Source of the DNA: Rhodospirillales bacterium
GTDB lineage: Bacteria; Pseudomonadota; Alphaproteobacteria; TMED109
NCBI GenBank assembly: GCA_028824295.1
Contig: JAPPED010000003.1
Span: forward strand, 372,001 to 436,000
Direction: 5' to 3'
DNA: 64,000 bases
The notes under the pieces are model-generated. The model made no database searches, was not told the origin of the DNA, and saw nothing but the letters and a program-made list of their open reading frames with translations. This document shows, one piece after another, positions 33,679 to 43,607 of the stretch; the stretch's first letter is position 1, and each line of letters starts with the position of its first letter. The translations under genes were made by a program, and so were the position numbers.

Positions 33679-34899
33679 TCAATCATGACGGCCACTGCTT
33701 GGGGGGTCAGCCCACAACATGGCGCCGAGCGTGAGGCTCCCGAAGAGTGCGAGGGCGCCTACCTGCGTGTAGAGGGTTCCATCGAAGGCCTGACCGATCA
33801 GGCTCCCGAGCGGTACGGAGATCAGGGTGGAGAGTGACGTCACCACCGCCGCACCCACGCCAGCAATATGCCCGAGCGGTTCCATCGCAAGGGCGTTGAG
33901 GTTCCCGAAGACGAGACCGATAAAGAGGAACACGATGAACAGGTACGCCATGAAGAGCCAGAGGGGCGGTAGCCCGTCGAACTGGAACAGGCCGATCCAG
34001 GCGACCATGGAAGTCAGCGCGACGGTGGCCGCGCCGGTCTTTGAGAGGCGTCGCATGCCATACCGGAGGACCAGGCGGCCATTGACCATCCCGCCGAGGC
34101 CGACGCCGAGCGCCAGGACACCGAAATACACCGCGAACATCGCACCGGTCCGGTACGCCTCCTGAAAGATCTGCTGGGCGGAACTGAGGTAGGCGACGAA
34201 CGGCGCAAACACGAGCCCCGATGCGAGGGTGTACCCGAGCGAGGTCCGAATTCTCATGATCTCGCCGACCGCCTGGCCGATGGCGCGGACGGAAAAGGGC
34301 CGTCGGCGTTCGACGGGCAGAGTTTCCGGCTGACGCAACGTGATCCATGCGAAGGCCACCGCGGCGACCGCGAAGAACGTCGTGAAGATCGTGCGCCAGC
34401 TTCCCAGCCAGAGGATGCCCTGCCCGAGCAGCGGGGCGAGTGCCGGGACCAGGATAAAAACCGCCATCACGAAGGACATGAGCCGGGCCATCTGCCGGCC
34501 GCTGAACTGATCGCGGACCAGGGCCATGGTCACGATCCGGGGCCCCGCCGCCCCCACACCCTGGAGGACACGCCCTGCGATCATCGCTTCGAAGGAGGAC
34601 GCGAAGATGCTCACGAGGCAGCCCGTCATGAAGAGGGTGAGACCGGCATAGATCGCCGGTTTTCGCCCGATGCGATCCGAGAGGGGGCCGAACAGCACCT
34701 GTCCCAGCCCGAGGCCGAAGAACAGGGACGTGATCACGAACTGGACATCGTTCGGACGCTGCACGCCGAGGTCGCGGCCGATCATCGGCAGAGCCGGCAG
34801 CATGGCGTCGATCGCGAGCGCGACCAGCGACATCAGGAGCGCGGCGAGCGGGACGAACTCGCCCGTGCGAAGGGCGCCAGCGCGCGTTGATCGACTCAT
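33679..34899 (-). CDS. MFS exporter, Bcr/CflA family
   Basis: A 406-residue major facilitator with about 12 transmembrane helices. The motif GQVLFGPLSDRIGRKPAIYAG (the RxGRK loop between helices 2 and 3) and the RVLQGVGAAGPRIVTMALVRD block are characteristic of the drug:H+ antiporter-1 group and especially Bcr/CflA (bicyclomycin/chloramphenicol and sulfonamide resistance). It would export a small hydrophobic compound at the inner membrane by proton exchange. The start ATG has GGGCAGG close upstream. It is a single gene converging with the SDR. Confidence 0.9.
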   Translation of the reverse strand: MSRSTRAGALRTGEFVPLAALLMSLVALAIDAMLPALPMIGRDLGVQRPNDVQFVITSLFFGLGLGQVLFGPLSDRIGRKPAIYAGLTLFMTGCLVSIFASSFEAMIAGRVLQGVGAAGPRIVTMALVRDQFSGRQMARLMSFVMAVFILVPALAPLLGQGILWLGSWRTIFTTFFAVAAVAFAWITLRQPETLPVERRRPFSVRAIGQAVGEIMRIRTSLGYTLASGLVFAPFVAYLSSAQQIFQEAYRTGAMFAVYFGVLALGVGLGGMVNGRLVLRYGMRRLSKTGAATVALTSMVAWIGLFQFDGLPPLWLFMAYLFIVFLFIGLVFGNLNALAMEPLGHIAGVGAAVVTSLSTLISVPLGSLIGQAFDGTLYTQVGALALFGSLTLGAMLWADPPSSGRHD

Positions 34900-35067
34900 C
34901 CTGCCTGCCCTTGCCCGGTGGGGACGATCAATCCTTTAGGACCATCGGTTGCCGAAGCTGGCGGTTGCCGGGTCACCGCCGATCGGCGCCCGCCCCGTAC
35001 TGAGACTATGGCAGCGGGTGGACGGCTTCGGTCGGCCCCGCCTGCCGGTTCAGCCTTTTGCTGTTCG

Positions 35068-35910
35068 TCAGGTCCGGTGCGTTTCCCAATCGGTGCCGTG
35101 GTAGAGGATCTTCCGTCGTTCTTCTTCCGACCACCGGTGGAATTCAACGGCAAGGGGATCGAAGTCGAATTCGGGCTCCGGCTCCAGTTCGAAATGACCG
35201 TGCGTGTCAACGCCCCGCACGAGGGCGGCGCTGTCGTGGTCGGACCGCATCTGTCGGGCGTCCGGCGGAATGAAGCGGATCGCCAGGCCGATGCGGCGGT
35301 CGGCGGAGCGGTTGGGGTGCGATGCGTGAGCAATGCGGAAGGCGAAGATCGAGCCTTCCCCCGGGGCAAGCTCGACATTCACGGCCTTGGTTTCATCAAT
35401 GCCTTCCGTGATTTCCTGGCCACGCGTGAGCATGTTGTCGTCGTGGTACGTCTCGCGGTGGGGGAGGTCCGGCCCCAGGTGCGAGCCCAGCAGGTAGCGC
35501 ATGCAGCCGCTGGCCACGTTGGAGGGCGAGAGCGCCACCCAGAGGGTAATCAGCTTGCTGCTGTCGAGACCCCAGTACTGGCTGTCCTGATGCCAGGAGA
35601 CGTAGCTCGGGGAGTTCGCTTCCTTGACCCACCAATCCGTGGACCAGACCATGATGTTGGGACCCAGGATGTCTTCCACCGGATCCAGCACGCTCTTTTT
35701 CCGGATGAAGTCGGAGAGCCACTTGAACAGGAGGTGGCTCTTGTAACGCACTGACCCCTTGAACGGCCCGCCATGATCGGTCTCGCCCGCTTCAAGCTGC
35801 GCCCGCAGCCGCCGTGCCTCCTCGCCGGAGGCAACCTGCACCGGCGCATAGAGCCCGTCTCGACGGAACTGCGCGAGCGCTGCAGTGTCCAGAACCTTGC
35901 CCATCGCCAT
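35068..35910 (-). CDS. phytanoyl-CoA dioxygenase (PhyH) family protein
   Basis: A 280-residue Fe(II)/2-oxoglutarate oxygenase-type protein. The iron ligands His107 and Asp109 are in SWHQDSQYWG, with the distal His in AHASHPNRS and the 2-oxoglutarate-binding Arg nearby (RRIGLAIRF). The family hydroxylates diverse small molecules, including ectoine, phytanoyl-CoA and halogenation substrates. It is cytoplasmic. No partner gene suggests the substrate. It is distinct from the second PhyH protein at 60.1 kb. A start at residue 3 (MGKVLDT) is equally possible. Confidence 0.87.
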   Translation of the reverse strand: MAMGKVLDTAALAQFRRDGLYAPVQVASGEEARRLRAQLEAGETDHGGPFKGSVRYKSHLLFKWLSDFIRKKSVLDPVEDILGPNIMVWSTDWWVKEANSPSYVSWHQDSQYWGLDSSKLITLWVALSPSNVASGCMRYLLGSHLGPDLPHRETYHDDNMLTRGQEITEGIDETKAVNVELAPGEGSIFAFRIAHASHPNRSADRRIGLAIRFIPPDARQMRSDHDSAALVRGVDTHGHFELEPEPEFDFDPLAVEFHRWSEEERRKILYHGTDWETHRT

Positions 35911-36206
35911 GTCCCGCTACCGTTGTCTGCTGCCCATCATCCGCACTCTTGGCGCCGCAATCAACAAGGCTGGCTGCACCGCGGCGTCCACTGCCACGTC
36001 TCATCGTTCGATGCGGGCGGGCGGATGCCGGGCCGCGTTGCCGCAGGTTCCGGCCGCCGATGCCCAGGCACGGGCCCCGCCGGCCGGAACCTGTAGCGTT
36101 CAAAACCAAATGGACAGGCGTGCGACCTGGCGTGGGCAGATTCGCTCTCAGCGCCCGGCCGCCTCCGGTCAGCCCTGGCGGCGTGCGGCCGAGGGTTGGC
36201 GAGCCG

Positions 36207-37262
36207 TCACGCCGTCACCTCGGCAAGGATCCTGACGGCCTCCTTGCAATTGGCCCGGCTTACATCCAGGTGCGTCACGGCGCGCATGCGTGTCGCTCCC
36301 ATCGCGCCGATCCGCAGGCCCGCCGCGCTGGCACGAGCCGCAATGTCGGCGGCGGTGTGTCCGGTATTCCCCACGTCGAAGAACAGGATGTTGGTCTCAC
36401 ACGGTTCGACCACGAAGCCCTTCAGTTCGGCCAGTCCGTCGGCCAGCAGCGCGGCGTGGGCATGGTCCTCCGCGAGGCGGTCCCAGTGGTGGTCCAGCGC
36501 ATGGAGGCCGGCCGCTGCAAGGATGCCGGCTTGCCTCATGGCGCCCCCCATGCGCTGCTTCCAGCGCCACGCTTCGTCGATGAACGAGGAGGACCCGGCG
36601 AGAACGGCCCCCACAGGGCAGCCGAGCCCCTTGCTCAAGTCGATCCAGGCGCTGTCGAAGCCGTCCGCATACGCAGCGGCAGACACGCCCGACTTGACCA
36701 CAGCGTTCGGCAGACGAGCGCCGTCCAGGTGGGTGGCGAGGCCGTGTGTCCGGGCGACCTCGGTGACCGCCCTGACGTCTGCCAGCGGCCACACGGTGCC
36801 GCCACCCATGTTGGCGGTGTTCTCGACCTCAAGCAGGGAGGAGCGCGGGGCGTAGCGGTGCGTGTCGCGGATTGCTGCCCGGGCCTGATCGGCGGAAAAG
36901 ACGCCCCGCTGGCCCGGGAGAGGAGCGATCTGGACGCCGGATAGGGCCGCGGGACCCCCGCCCTCGAAGTTGAGGATGTGGCAGGACGCTTCGGCGATGA
37001 CCTCGTCGCCCGGGCGGCAGTGGACCCGAATCGCGATCTCGTTGCACATCGTGCCCGACGGGAAGAAGACTGCGGCTTCCTTGCCCAGCAACGCCGCCAC
37101 GCGCTCGCAGAGCGCGTTCACGCTCGGATCGTCGAATGTTTGCTCGTCGCCGACCGGCGCTGCCGCCATCACCTCGCGCATCTCGGGAGTCGGGCGCGTC
37201 TGGGTGTCGCTGTAGAGATTGATGCGCACAGCGTTCGCTTCGTTGCGTGTGTCTGTAGCCAT
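36207..37262 (-). CDS. ltaE: low-specificity L-threonine aldolase
   Basis: A 351-residue PLP fold-type I enzyme cleaving threonine or allo-threonine to glycine and acetaldehyde. The family start pattern INLYSDTQTRPTPEMREAM-like is at residues 13-30. The PLP lysine is in IDLSKGLGCPVGAVL. FDDPSVNALCERVAALLGKEAAVFFPSG is the usual N-terminal block. MATDTRNE at 37262 is chosen; the frame runs 17 codons further without context. It is divergent in purpose from its neighbours and may contribute glycine/C1 supply. Confidence 0.92.
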   Translation of the reverse strand: MATDTRNEANAVRINLYSDTQTRPTPEMREVMAAAPVGDEQTFDDPSVNALCERVAALLGKEAAVFFPSGTMCNEIAIRVHCRPGDEVIAEASCHILNFEGGGPAALSGVQIAPLPGQRGVFSADQARAAIRDTHRYAPRSSLLEVENTANMGGGTVWPLADVRAVTEVARTHGLATHLDGARLPNAVVKSGVSAAAYADGFDSAWIDLSKGLGCPVGAVLAGSSSFIDEAWRWKQRMGGAMRQAGILAAAGLHALDHHWDRLAEDHAHAALLADGLAELKGFVVEPCETNILFFDVGNTGHTAADIAARASAAGLRIGAMGATRMRAVTHLDVSRANCKEAVRILAEVTA

Positions 37263-37492
37263 GGTGCAGCTCGAGCAATTCCGGAAGGGGTCGACGTCGC
37301 CAGTTTGCTTCAATTATGTGATCGTTGCTTGCCTCGACCGGCGCGGGCACGAACGGCCCATAGCAAGCCGGCAAACCCAGGGGGCGGCGAGTTCCTGCCG
37401 ACCGGCCGACGGATCTTGGCCGACAAGCGCATTCCTTCTCGCCGTATTTTCGGCCGCTGGGCGCTGCGCGGAATGTGCCGGTTGCCCGCCGG

Positions 37493-37822
37493 TCAGGCAG
37501 CCGCCGTCGTCGTCAGACGCAGTCCGACGGCACCGATGGCGATCAACGCAATGCAGGCCAGCTGGACGAATCCGAGCTGCTCCCGGAACACCACGAATCC
37601 GATCATCGTCACCGCTAGGATGCCGATCCCGGCCCACAGGGCGTACGCGACGCCCACCGGAATGACCTTGAGTGCGGGGGCGAACACCAGGAAGCAACAG
37701 CTGTAGCAGACGATCGACAGAACGCCCCATTCCCACTTCTCGAAGCCGTCTGACAGCTTCAGCAAGATCGTGCCGACCACCTCAAGCACAATGGCAGCCG
37801 TCAGGTACATCCATGCACTCAT
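37493..37822 (-). CDS. SMR family small multidrug exporter
   Basis: A 109-residue protein with four transmembrane helices. The essential proton-coupling Glu14 is present (AAIVLEVVGTILLKLSDGF). The pattern VAYALWAGIGI in helix 3 is typical of EmrE/QacE-type quaternary-cation/H+ antiporters. The start is ATG 37822, where GGAGG is 9 bases upstream; a GTG one codon earlier is possible. It functions as an antiparallel dimer in known members. Confidence 0.9.
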   Translation of the reverse strand: MSAWMYLTAAIVLEVVGTILLKLSDGFEKWEWGVLSIVCYSCCFLVFAPALKVIPVGVAYALWAGIGILAVTMIGFVVFREQLGFVQLACIALIAIGAVGLRLTTTAAA

Positions 37823-38034
37823 CACTTCGAACCTCCATTCCGGGGTAGCCGTCGCTGCCGGCGTCCGGACGCATTGTTGCCGCCGGCGCTCGCGAACGCG
37901 TACTGTGCCGCGCTGCGCTCGGGCATACCCGTACCCTGAGAATTCGTCTGCCGGTCAACGCCGACGGACGTCCCGCCGCCTGTGCCGAGCGGTCCCACGC
38001 CGCGCGACTGCCTGCTTCCAGCGGATTGTGCCGA

Positions 38035-38454
38035 CTACGCGTCTCCGGGGCGCCAGTTTGCCGGTGCCAGCTCCAAACCAGTGAACTCGAACGCCGGTGC
38101 CACGGTACATCCCGCCAGCGTCCATGCTCCTTCCGATCGAGCACTTTGCCAGGTGCCTGCCGGAACGGGGACGTGAGGCTCCGCGCCGTCGCCAAAACCG
38201 AGGCGCGGCCGCACGATCTGCTGCCCGTCGGAAGAGAGCTCGAGCTGCAGCGGATCGCCCGCGTAGAAGTGCCAGATTTCGGTGGCGTCGATGCGGTGCC
38301 AAGCGGATATCTCGCCCGCCTTGAGCAGGTAGTAGATCACCGTCAAGGCGCCGCGCTTGCCAGCCTTGGTGTGGTCGCGGTAGGTCTCGCGGTAATGGCC
38401 CCCCTCGGGATGAGGGATGAGTCCATACGCTTGGATCAAGTCGTCGGCTTCCAT
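38035..38454 (-). CDS. DUF985 cupin family protein
   Basis: A 139-residue cupin. The family signature PEGGHYRETYRD near the N terminus and SAWHRIDATEIWHFYAGDPLQL are clear, followed by ecological-cupin features FGDGAEPHVPVPAGTWQSA and GCTVAPAFEFTGLELA. Function of DUF985 is largely unknown; structures show a metal- or sugar-binding jelly roll. MEADDLI at 38454 is chosen with AGGA about 9 bases upstream; a longer open frame upstream reads as noncoding. Confidence 0.87.
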   Translation of the reverse strand: MEADDLIQAYGLIPHPEGGHYRETYRDHTKAGKRGALTVIYYLLKAGEISAWHRIDATEIWHFYAGDPLQLELSSDGQQIVRPRLGFGDGAEPHVPVPAGTWQSARSEGAWTLAGCTVAPAFEFTGLELAPANWRPGDA

Positions 38455-38720
38455 GTCGAGCGTTCCTGATTGATGTTCACACGCAAGGTCCGGCACGGCG
38501 GTTCCCGCGACGGCACCCGAGTTCGTACGCGCGGCCAGTATCGGCGGGTCCGGCCAGCGGCACCACCGAGCAATGCCCGGACAGCCACGCCGAATCAAAT
38601 GGCTTCAGGCGCGTTTCGTTGCCAGTCGGAACCCGGGCGGCACCACTGGCAACTGACGACAGTGAAGCCGCTCGATAGGGTAACCTCACGGTTTTCCTTA
38701 CAGCCTGTCGACTTTCGAGA

Positions 38721-40148
38721 ATGATGCCCGCCGAAGCAACCGTTGTCGCGCGCACATGGGCGAGCCTTCTGGTGGCCGGGTGCCTAGTCGCGTCCGCCGG
38801 GACAGCCCACGGATTTCCGCGGGAGGACCGGATCATCGGGGAACGGGAGCATCCCAGGCTGCTGGCTGCCTTCGGCGGGGTGTACCGGGGCGATCCGGCT
38901 CTCCATGCATACATCGGTGAACTCGGGACGCTGCTTGCCCGCCAGTCGGAATACAGCGACCAGCGATGGACCTTTACCGTACTGGACACGCCGGCGGTCA
39001 ACGGGTTCGCACTTCCCGGCGGGTATGTCTATCTGACCCGGGGCCTGGTCGCGCTTGCCCGAAACCAGTCAGAGCTGGCCGCCGTGCTGGCCCACGAGAT
39101 CGCCCACGTGGTCGCTCACCATGCGCGAGCGCGCCACGCGCGCATTGCCGCGGTCGACGAGAGGTCGCGGGTTTCCAGCGACGATCCTGCTCCGGATGGC
39201 TCCTGGAGCTTCCCGCCGCGGCCCGGGCAAGCCGGGATCCTTGCGCGGTACAGCCAGCAGGACGAGTTCGAGGCAGATGCGCTCGCCATCGGCTATCTGC
39301 ATGAGGCCGGGCTGGACCCCGCGGCCGTTGTCCGGATGCTCGAGGCGAACGAGGCGCATGCCGCGCTCGTGGGCACCGACACCGGGTCACACCACGGAGC
39401 GCTGTCCTCACACCCCAGTACGCCGGAGCGCGTGAGCCGGGCCGTGATTCTCTCTCGCCGGTTGGGCGCCGGGCCGGGCCGGACAGCGGGAGACGGGTTC
39501 CTTGACCGTATCGACGGTCTTCACTTCGGCAGCCGGCCGCAGGTTGGGATGGTGCGAGGTCAGCTGGTCCTGCTTGGCGGCACAGAAGTCCGCTTCACGA
39601 TGCCCGAAGGCTTTCACATTCGACGCGAACCCGGCCGGGTGACCGCCCGGGCCATGGACGGGACACTCATTGTCTATGACGAGATGGTGAACCAGTGGGG
39701 GATGGGAATCGCGAGCTACCTGCCGAGCGGAAGTCGCGAGGTCGAACTGCTGAGACTCGACGGGATGCATGCCGCAACCGCGGTCCGCAATCCGGAACGC
39801 AGTGGTCATCGCTTCGAATTTCGGACGCTGGTCATCGAGTGCGCAAGCAAACTCGTGTGCCGGTTCCGGTACATCGTTCCGTTGTCCGTGAGCCTGGCCC
39901 GGCTGGCCGACATTCGGGAGACTGCCCTCAGCTTCCGGCGGTTCGATGAGCGAGACCGGCAGGCGGCGCGGCCGCGGGTCGTTCGTGTCACAACGGTATC
40001 GGCCTCGGATACGCTGGCATCGCTCGTCGCGCGCATGGATATCGATCGAAGCCCGCAACACTGGTTCGAGCTCCTGAACGGTCTGCGGCCGGGCGAGCTG
40101 CCGGCGGTGGGCAGGCGGGTGAAGCTGGTCGTGCACGAAGACCGGTAA
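38721..40148 (+). CDS. exported M48 family zinc metalloprotease
   Basis: A 475-residue metalloprotease with HEIAH at 125-129 and the third ligand in QDEFEADALAIGYLHEAG (about 185). The N terminus is a signal: the hydrophobic run ASLLVAGC ends in a lipobox-like LVAGC (17-21), while cleavage after AHG (29-31) is the alternative. It should act in the periplasm or at the outer membrane, like BepA/LoiP. The C terminus, TVSASDTLASLVARM...LLNGL...VGRRVKLVV, resembles a LysM-like peptidoglycan-binding unit seen in this protease group. It overlaps the MlrC-type gene by one base (TAATG), a tight operon unexpected for a quality-control protease. Confidence 0.9.
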   Translation: MMPAEATVVARTWASLLVAGCLVASAGTAHGFPREDRIIGEREHPRLLAAFGGVYRGDPALHAYIGELGTLLARQSEYSDQRWTFTVLDTPAVNGFALPGGYVYLTRGLVALARNQSELAAVLAHEIAHVVAHHARARHARIAAVDERSRVSSDDPAPDGSWSFPPRPGQAGILARYSQQDEFEADALAIGYLHEAGLDPAAVVRMLEANEAHAALVGTDTGSHHGALSSHPSTPERVSRAVILSRRLGAGPGRTAGDGFLDRIDGLHFGSRPQVGMVRGQLVLLGGTEVRFTMPEGFHIRREPGRVTARAMDGTLIVYDEMVNQWGMGIASYLPSGSREVELLRLDGMHAATAVRNPERSGHRFEFRTLVIECASKLVCRFRYIVPLSVSLARLADIRETALSFRRFDERDRQAARPRVVRVTTVSASDTLASLVARMDIDRSPQHWFELLNGLRPGELPAVGRRVKLVVHEDR

Positions 40149-41647
40149 TGCGCGTAGCCGTCGCCGGTTTCATCCACGAGACCAACACGTTCTCGCCGCG
40201 CCCTGCGACGATGGAGCGATTTGCCGAGGCGGACGGATGGCCGCCGTTGGTCACCGGCAGTGAGCTGCCGCCGGCGCTTGCCGGTAGCAATCTCCCCGCC
40301 GCCGGCTTCCTGGAAGCTGCGCGGCTGGACGGTGCCGAAGTGCTGCCGCTGCTGTGGTGCTCGGCGGTCCCCTCCGGGCCGGTCACGCGGGAAGCCCACG
40401 ACGCCATCCTGACGCGGATGCTGGAACGCCTGCGGGCCGCCGGGCCGGTCGATGCCGTGTACCTCGACCTCCACGGGGCGATGGTGGCGGAGCACGAACG
40501 GGATGGCGATGGTGCAGTCCTGGCGGCGGTGCGTGCCGAGGTGGACGCATCGACGGCGGTGGTTGCGAGTCTGGATCTCCATGCCAACGTCAGCGGCGCG
40601 ATGCTGGACGCGAGCGATGCGCTCGTGGCGTTCCGTACCTATCCCCACGTCGACATGGCGGCGACCGGCCGACGGACCTATGCGGTGCTCAAGGCCGTAC
40701 TCCCCGGAATCCGTGACGGTCGCCAACCGGCCAAGGCGCTGGGACGGAGCCCGTTCCTGGTGCCGCTGGTTTGCCAGTCCACGGATGCCGAGCCTGGCCG
40801 GCGGTTGTATGCCCGATTGGGTGACCGCGAGGGACCGTCCGTGTATACGACCTCGCTGGCGATGGGATTTCCACCGGCGGACACCTGGGAAACGGGACCC
40901 AGCGTCTTCAGCTACGCCGAGACCGAGCCGGCGGCGCGCCAGGCGGTTGCCGCTGTCATGCGCCGGCTGGAGGCGGTAGAGCCGGAATTTGCCGTCACGC
41001 TGTACCCGCCACGATCCGCCGTGGATGAGGCTCTTCGCATTGCCCGCCGGGCGGGCGGCCCCGTCGTCGTCGCCGACACGCGAGACAATCCCGGAGCCGG
41101 AGGGGCGGGGGATACCACCGCGCTGCTGTCGGCAGCGGTCGCGTCGGATGCCGATGGTGTCGCGGTCGGCGTGCTGGCCGATCCTGACACCGCGGCCCGG
41201 GCCGCCGAGGCCGGGATCGGAGCGGAGATCACCGTGTCCCTCGGCGGACGCAGCGACGGCCGGCCCTACGTGGGTGCGGCTCGCGTGACCGCCCTCGGGG
41301 ATGGACGCTTTACCGCGACTGGTCCGATGTTCGGCGGATCGCGCATGGACCTCGGGCCGATGGCCGCCTTGCGCTGCGGCCGCGTGGCGGTGGCGGTCGC
41401 ATCCAGGCGGATGCAGGCAGCTGACCGATCGATGTTTCGGCACGTTGGAATCGAGCCCGATGCGCAACGGGTCGTCATCGTGAAGAGCTCGGTCCACTTC
41501 CGCGCCGACTTCGCCCATGCCAGGGCGGTGGTGGTCGCGGACGCACCCGGTCTCAATCCGGTGAATCATGACACGCTTGACTACCGGCACCTCCGCTCGT
41601 CCGTGCGGCGGATGCCCGTGGTGCACGCATCTGGAGCGCCCGGATGA
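40148..41647 (+). CDS. M81 family metallopeptidase (MlrC-like)
   Basis: A 499-residue protein of the M81/MlrC family, named for an enzyme of microcystin degradation but widespread. N-terminal GFIHETNTFSP (8-18) and the metal-site VASLDLHANVSGAM (about 138-151) are diagnostic, with DTRDNPGAGGAGDTTALL in the C-terminal domain. Members hydrolyse peptide or linear amide bonds and sit in the cytoplasm. Its start overlaps the M48 stop and its stop overlaps the acyl-CoA synthetase start (ATGA), so all three are cotranslated. Substrate unknown. Confidence 0.9.
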   Translation: MRVAVAGFIHETNTFSPRPATMERFAEADGWPPLVTGSELPPALAGSNLPAAGFLEAARLDGAEVLPLLWCSAVPSGPVTREAHDAILTRMLERLRAAGPVDAVYLDLHGAMVAEHERDGDGAVLAAVRAEVDASTAVVASLDLHANVSGAMLDASDALVAFRTYPHVDMAATGRRTYAVLKAVLPGIRDGRQPAKALGRSPFLVPLVCQSTDAEPGRRLYARLGDREGPSVYTTSLAMGFPPADTWETGPSVFSYAETEPAARQAVAAVMRRLEAVEPEFAVTLYPPRSAVDEALRIARRAGGPVVVADTRDNPGAGGAGDTTALLSAAVASDADGVAVGVLADPDTAARAAEAGIGAEITVSLGGRSDGRPYVGAARVTALGDGRFTATGPMFGGSRMDLGPMAALRCGRVAVAVASRRMQAADRSMFRHVGIEPDAQRVVIVKSSVHFRADFAHARAVVVADAPGLNPVNHDTLDYRHLRSSVRRMPVVHASGAPG

Positions 41648-43380
41648 TGGATGCTCCATCGGACCCGCGGACTCCGGTGGCGGACCGCGCCGCCGTGCAG
41701 GGGTGGTTGCAGCCCCCGCTACTCGACCAGACCGTCGCCGAGACACTGACTCGGGCCGCCAAGCGGTGGCCGGATCGTGAGTTCGCGGTCTTTCCGGAGG
41801 CCGGCCAGCGATGGACGTACCGCGTGTTTGCTGCTGCGGTCGATCAGCTGGCGACGGGCCTCCTGGAGCTGGGGCTGAACCCCGGGGACCGGATCGGCAT
41901 CTGGTCGCCGAACCGCCCTGAATGGCTGCTGGTGCAGTTTGCGAGCGCCCGCGCCGGGCTGATCCTGGTGACGGTCAATCCCGCCTATCAGGCCGACGAG
42001 TTGCGGCACGCGCTCACCCTGGTCGGCATGCGCGCGCTGGTGCTGGCGCGCCAAAGCCGCGGCACCGATTTCACGGGAATCGTGCGGTCGCTCGTACCGG
42101 GTCTGGGCGATCCCCCGGTCGTCCGGCCGGACCCTCCGGCGCTGCCGGACCTCGAGTTCGTGATCCACCTGGGGGAGCAGGGCGAAGCGGGAATGCTCCG
42201 TTTCGACGACCTAGCCGCGGCGCCTGCCGATGGCGCGCATCTCGAACGGCTGGCGGCCGCTCAGGAGCCCTCCGACCCGATCAACATCCAGTTCACTAGC
42301 GGCACGACCGGCCGGCCGAAAGGGGCCACGCTCAGCCATCACAACATCATCAACAACGCCCGACAGACGGCCGCGGTGCTTGATCTCGGACCGGATGACC
42401 GGATCTGCGTTCCGGTTCCGCTCTATCACTGCTTCGGCATGGTGATGGGTAGCCTCGCCGCCGCCACGGCCGGGTCCTGCCTGGTGTTCCCGGGCGAGCG
42501 CTTCGACGCGGGCGCCGTGCTCGATGCGGTGGAAGGCGAGCGCTGCACGGCGCTGTACGGGGTTCCCACCATGTATGTGGCCATGCTGGAGGACCCGTCG
42601 CGACCCGACCGCAACCTTGATCGTCTGCGGACGGGAATCATGGCGGGAGCACCTTGTCCAGCGGAATTGATGCGGCGTCTCCTCGAAGAACTGCACATGC
42701 CCGAGGTCACGATCTGCTTCGGCATGACCGAGACCAGCCCAGTGACCTTCCAGACGGCGAGGGACGATCCGCCGGACCGCCGGGTGGGGACGATTGGACG
42801 GGTGCATCCGCACGTCGAGGCGAAGGTCGTCGACGGCGAGGGACGGACGGTTGCATGCGACACCGTGGGCGAGATCCTGATACGGGGATACGTGGTCATG
42901 AAGGGCTACTGGGATGACCCGATGGCGACGTCAGCCGCGATCGATGCGGAAGGATGGATGCACACCGGCGACCTCGGCGTCATCGATTGGGCGGGCTACG
43001 GGCGGATCGTGGGCCGCGCCAGCGATATGGTGATTCGGGGCGGCGAGAACATCTATCCGCGCGAAATCGAGGATTTCCTGCACCGCCACCCCGGTGTTCG
43101 CGATGTTCAGGTCTTCGGGGTTCCGGATCCCAGGTACGGTGAAGAAGTCTGCGCCTGGATCATCCCGCATGAGGGGGGTGCGCTCGATGAGGCGCAGCTG
43201 AGGGCGTTTTGCGACGGCGCGATCGCGCGCTACAAGATCCCTCGAATCTGGCGGTTTGTGGACTCGTTCCCGCTGACCGTCACCGGTAAGGCGCGCAAGC
43301 CCGCTATGCGGCGGACGATGGAGCAGGAACTGGCGGGCGATCCGGGCGGAGGTCCAGGGGCGGCAGGTCCTGACACCTAG
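41644..43380 (+). CDS. acyl-CoA synthetase (AMP-binding family, FadD-like)
   Basis: A 578-residue adenylate-forming enzyme making acyl-CoA from a carboxylic acid, ATP and CoA. The P-loop-like signature is FTSGTTGRPKGATLSHHN (about 217-234). The A5/A8 regions are CFGMTETSPVT and YGRIVGRASDMVIRGGENIYP. The catalytic lysine near the C terminus is in TVTGKARKPAMR. It resembles medium/long-chain fatty acyl-CoA ligases. In operon with M48 and M81 proteins through an ATGA overlap. Product could feed beta-oxidation via the ETF genes in this window. Confidence 0.93.
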   Translation: MMDAPSDPRTPVADRAAVQGWLQPPLLDQTVAETLTRAAKRWPDREFAVFPEAGQRWTYRVFAAAVDQLATGLLELGLNPGDRIGIWSPNRPEWLLVQFASARAGLILVTVNPAYQADELRHALTLVGMRALVLARQSRGTDFTGIVRSLVPGLGDPPVVRPDPPALPDLEFVIHLGEQGEAGMLRFDDLAAAPADGAHLERLAAAQEPSDPINIQFTSGTTGRPKGATLSHHNIINNARQTAAVLDLGPDDRICVPVPLYHCFGMVMGSLAAATAGSCLVFPGERFDAGAVLDAVEGERCTALYGVPTMYVAMLEDPSRPDRNLDRLRTGIMAGAPCPAELMRRLLEELHMPEVTICFGMTETSPVTFQTARDDPPDRRVGTIGRVHPHVEAKVVDGEGRTVACDTVGEILIRGYVVMKGYWDDPMATSAAIDAEGWMHTGDLGVIDWAGYGRIVGRASDMVIRGGENIYPREIEDFLHRHPGVRDVQVFGVPDPRYGEEVCAWIIPHEGGALDEAQLRAFCDGAIARYKIPRIWRFVDSFPLTVTGKARKPAMRRTMEQELAGDPGGGPGAAGPDT

Positions 43381-43559
43381 TGGCCGTGTGGGTTTGAACG
43401 ACTGTGCGGGTAAACGAGGGTCGGCGGCGGGTTGCGCAGGCGCGTTATCTGGAATGAGCAACTAGCGTGAGTTCACGGCTGGGCTTCCTCCACGCCCGTG
43501 ACGTTCAGCGGTGCGCGATCCGAGCTTCCGGCACGGGCAAAGGACGGCATTCGTCAAAA

Positions 43560-43594
43560 CATCAAATGTCAATACAAAGTATTGACATTTGATG
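43560..43594. promoter_or_regulatory. perfect 16-bp-arm palindrome, likely operator
   Basis: CATCAAATGTCAATAC (43560-43575) and GTATTGACATTTGATG (43579-43594) are perfect reverse complements separated by AAA. It ends 13 bases before the GTG start of the ribbon-helix-helix-like gene. Each arm contains a TTGACA hexamer in one orientation, so promoter and operator may coincide. The size and place fit the binding site of an autoregulating antitoxin dimer or tetramer. Confidence 0.75.
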
Positions 43595-43607
43595 GGAAGA
43601 AGTCAAG

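Noticed and set aside
39806-41746. 646-residue open frame on the minus strand
   Set aside because: Antisense to the M48 and M81 genes, both with clear motifs; low-complexity Arg/Gly/His-rich translation.
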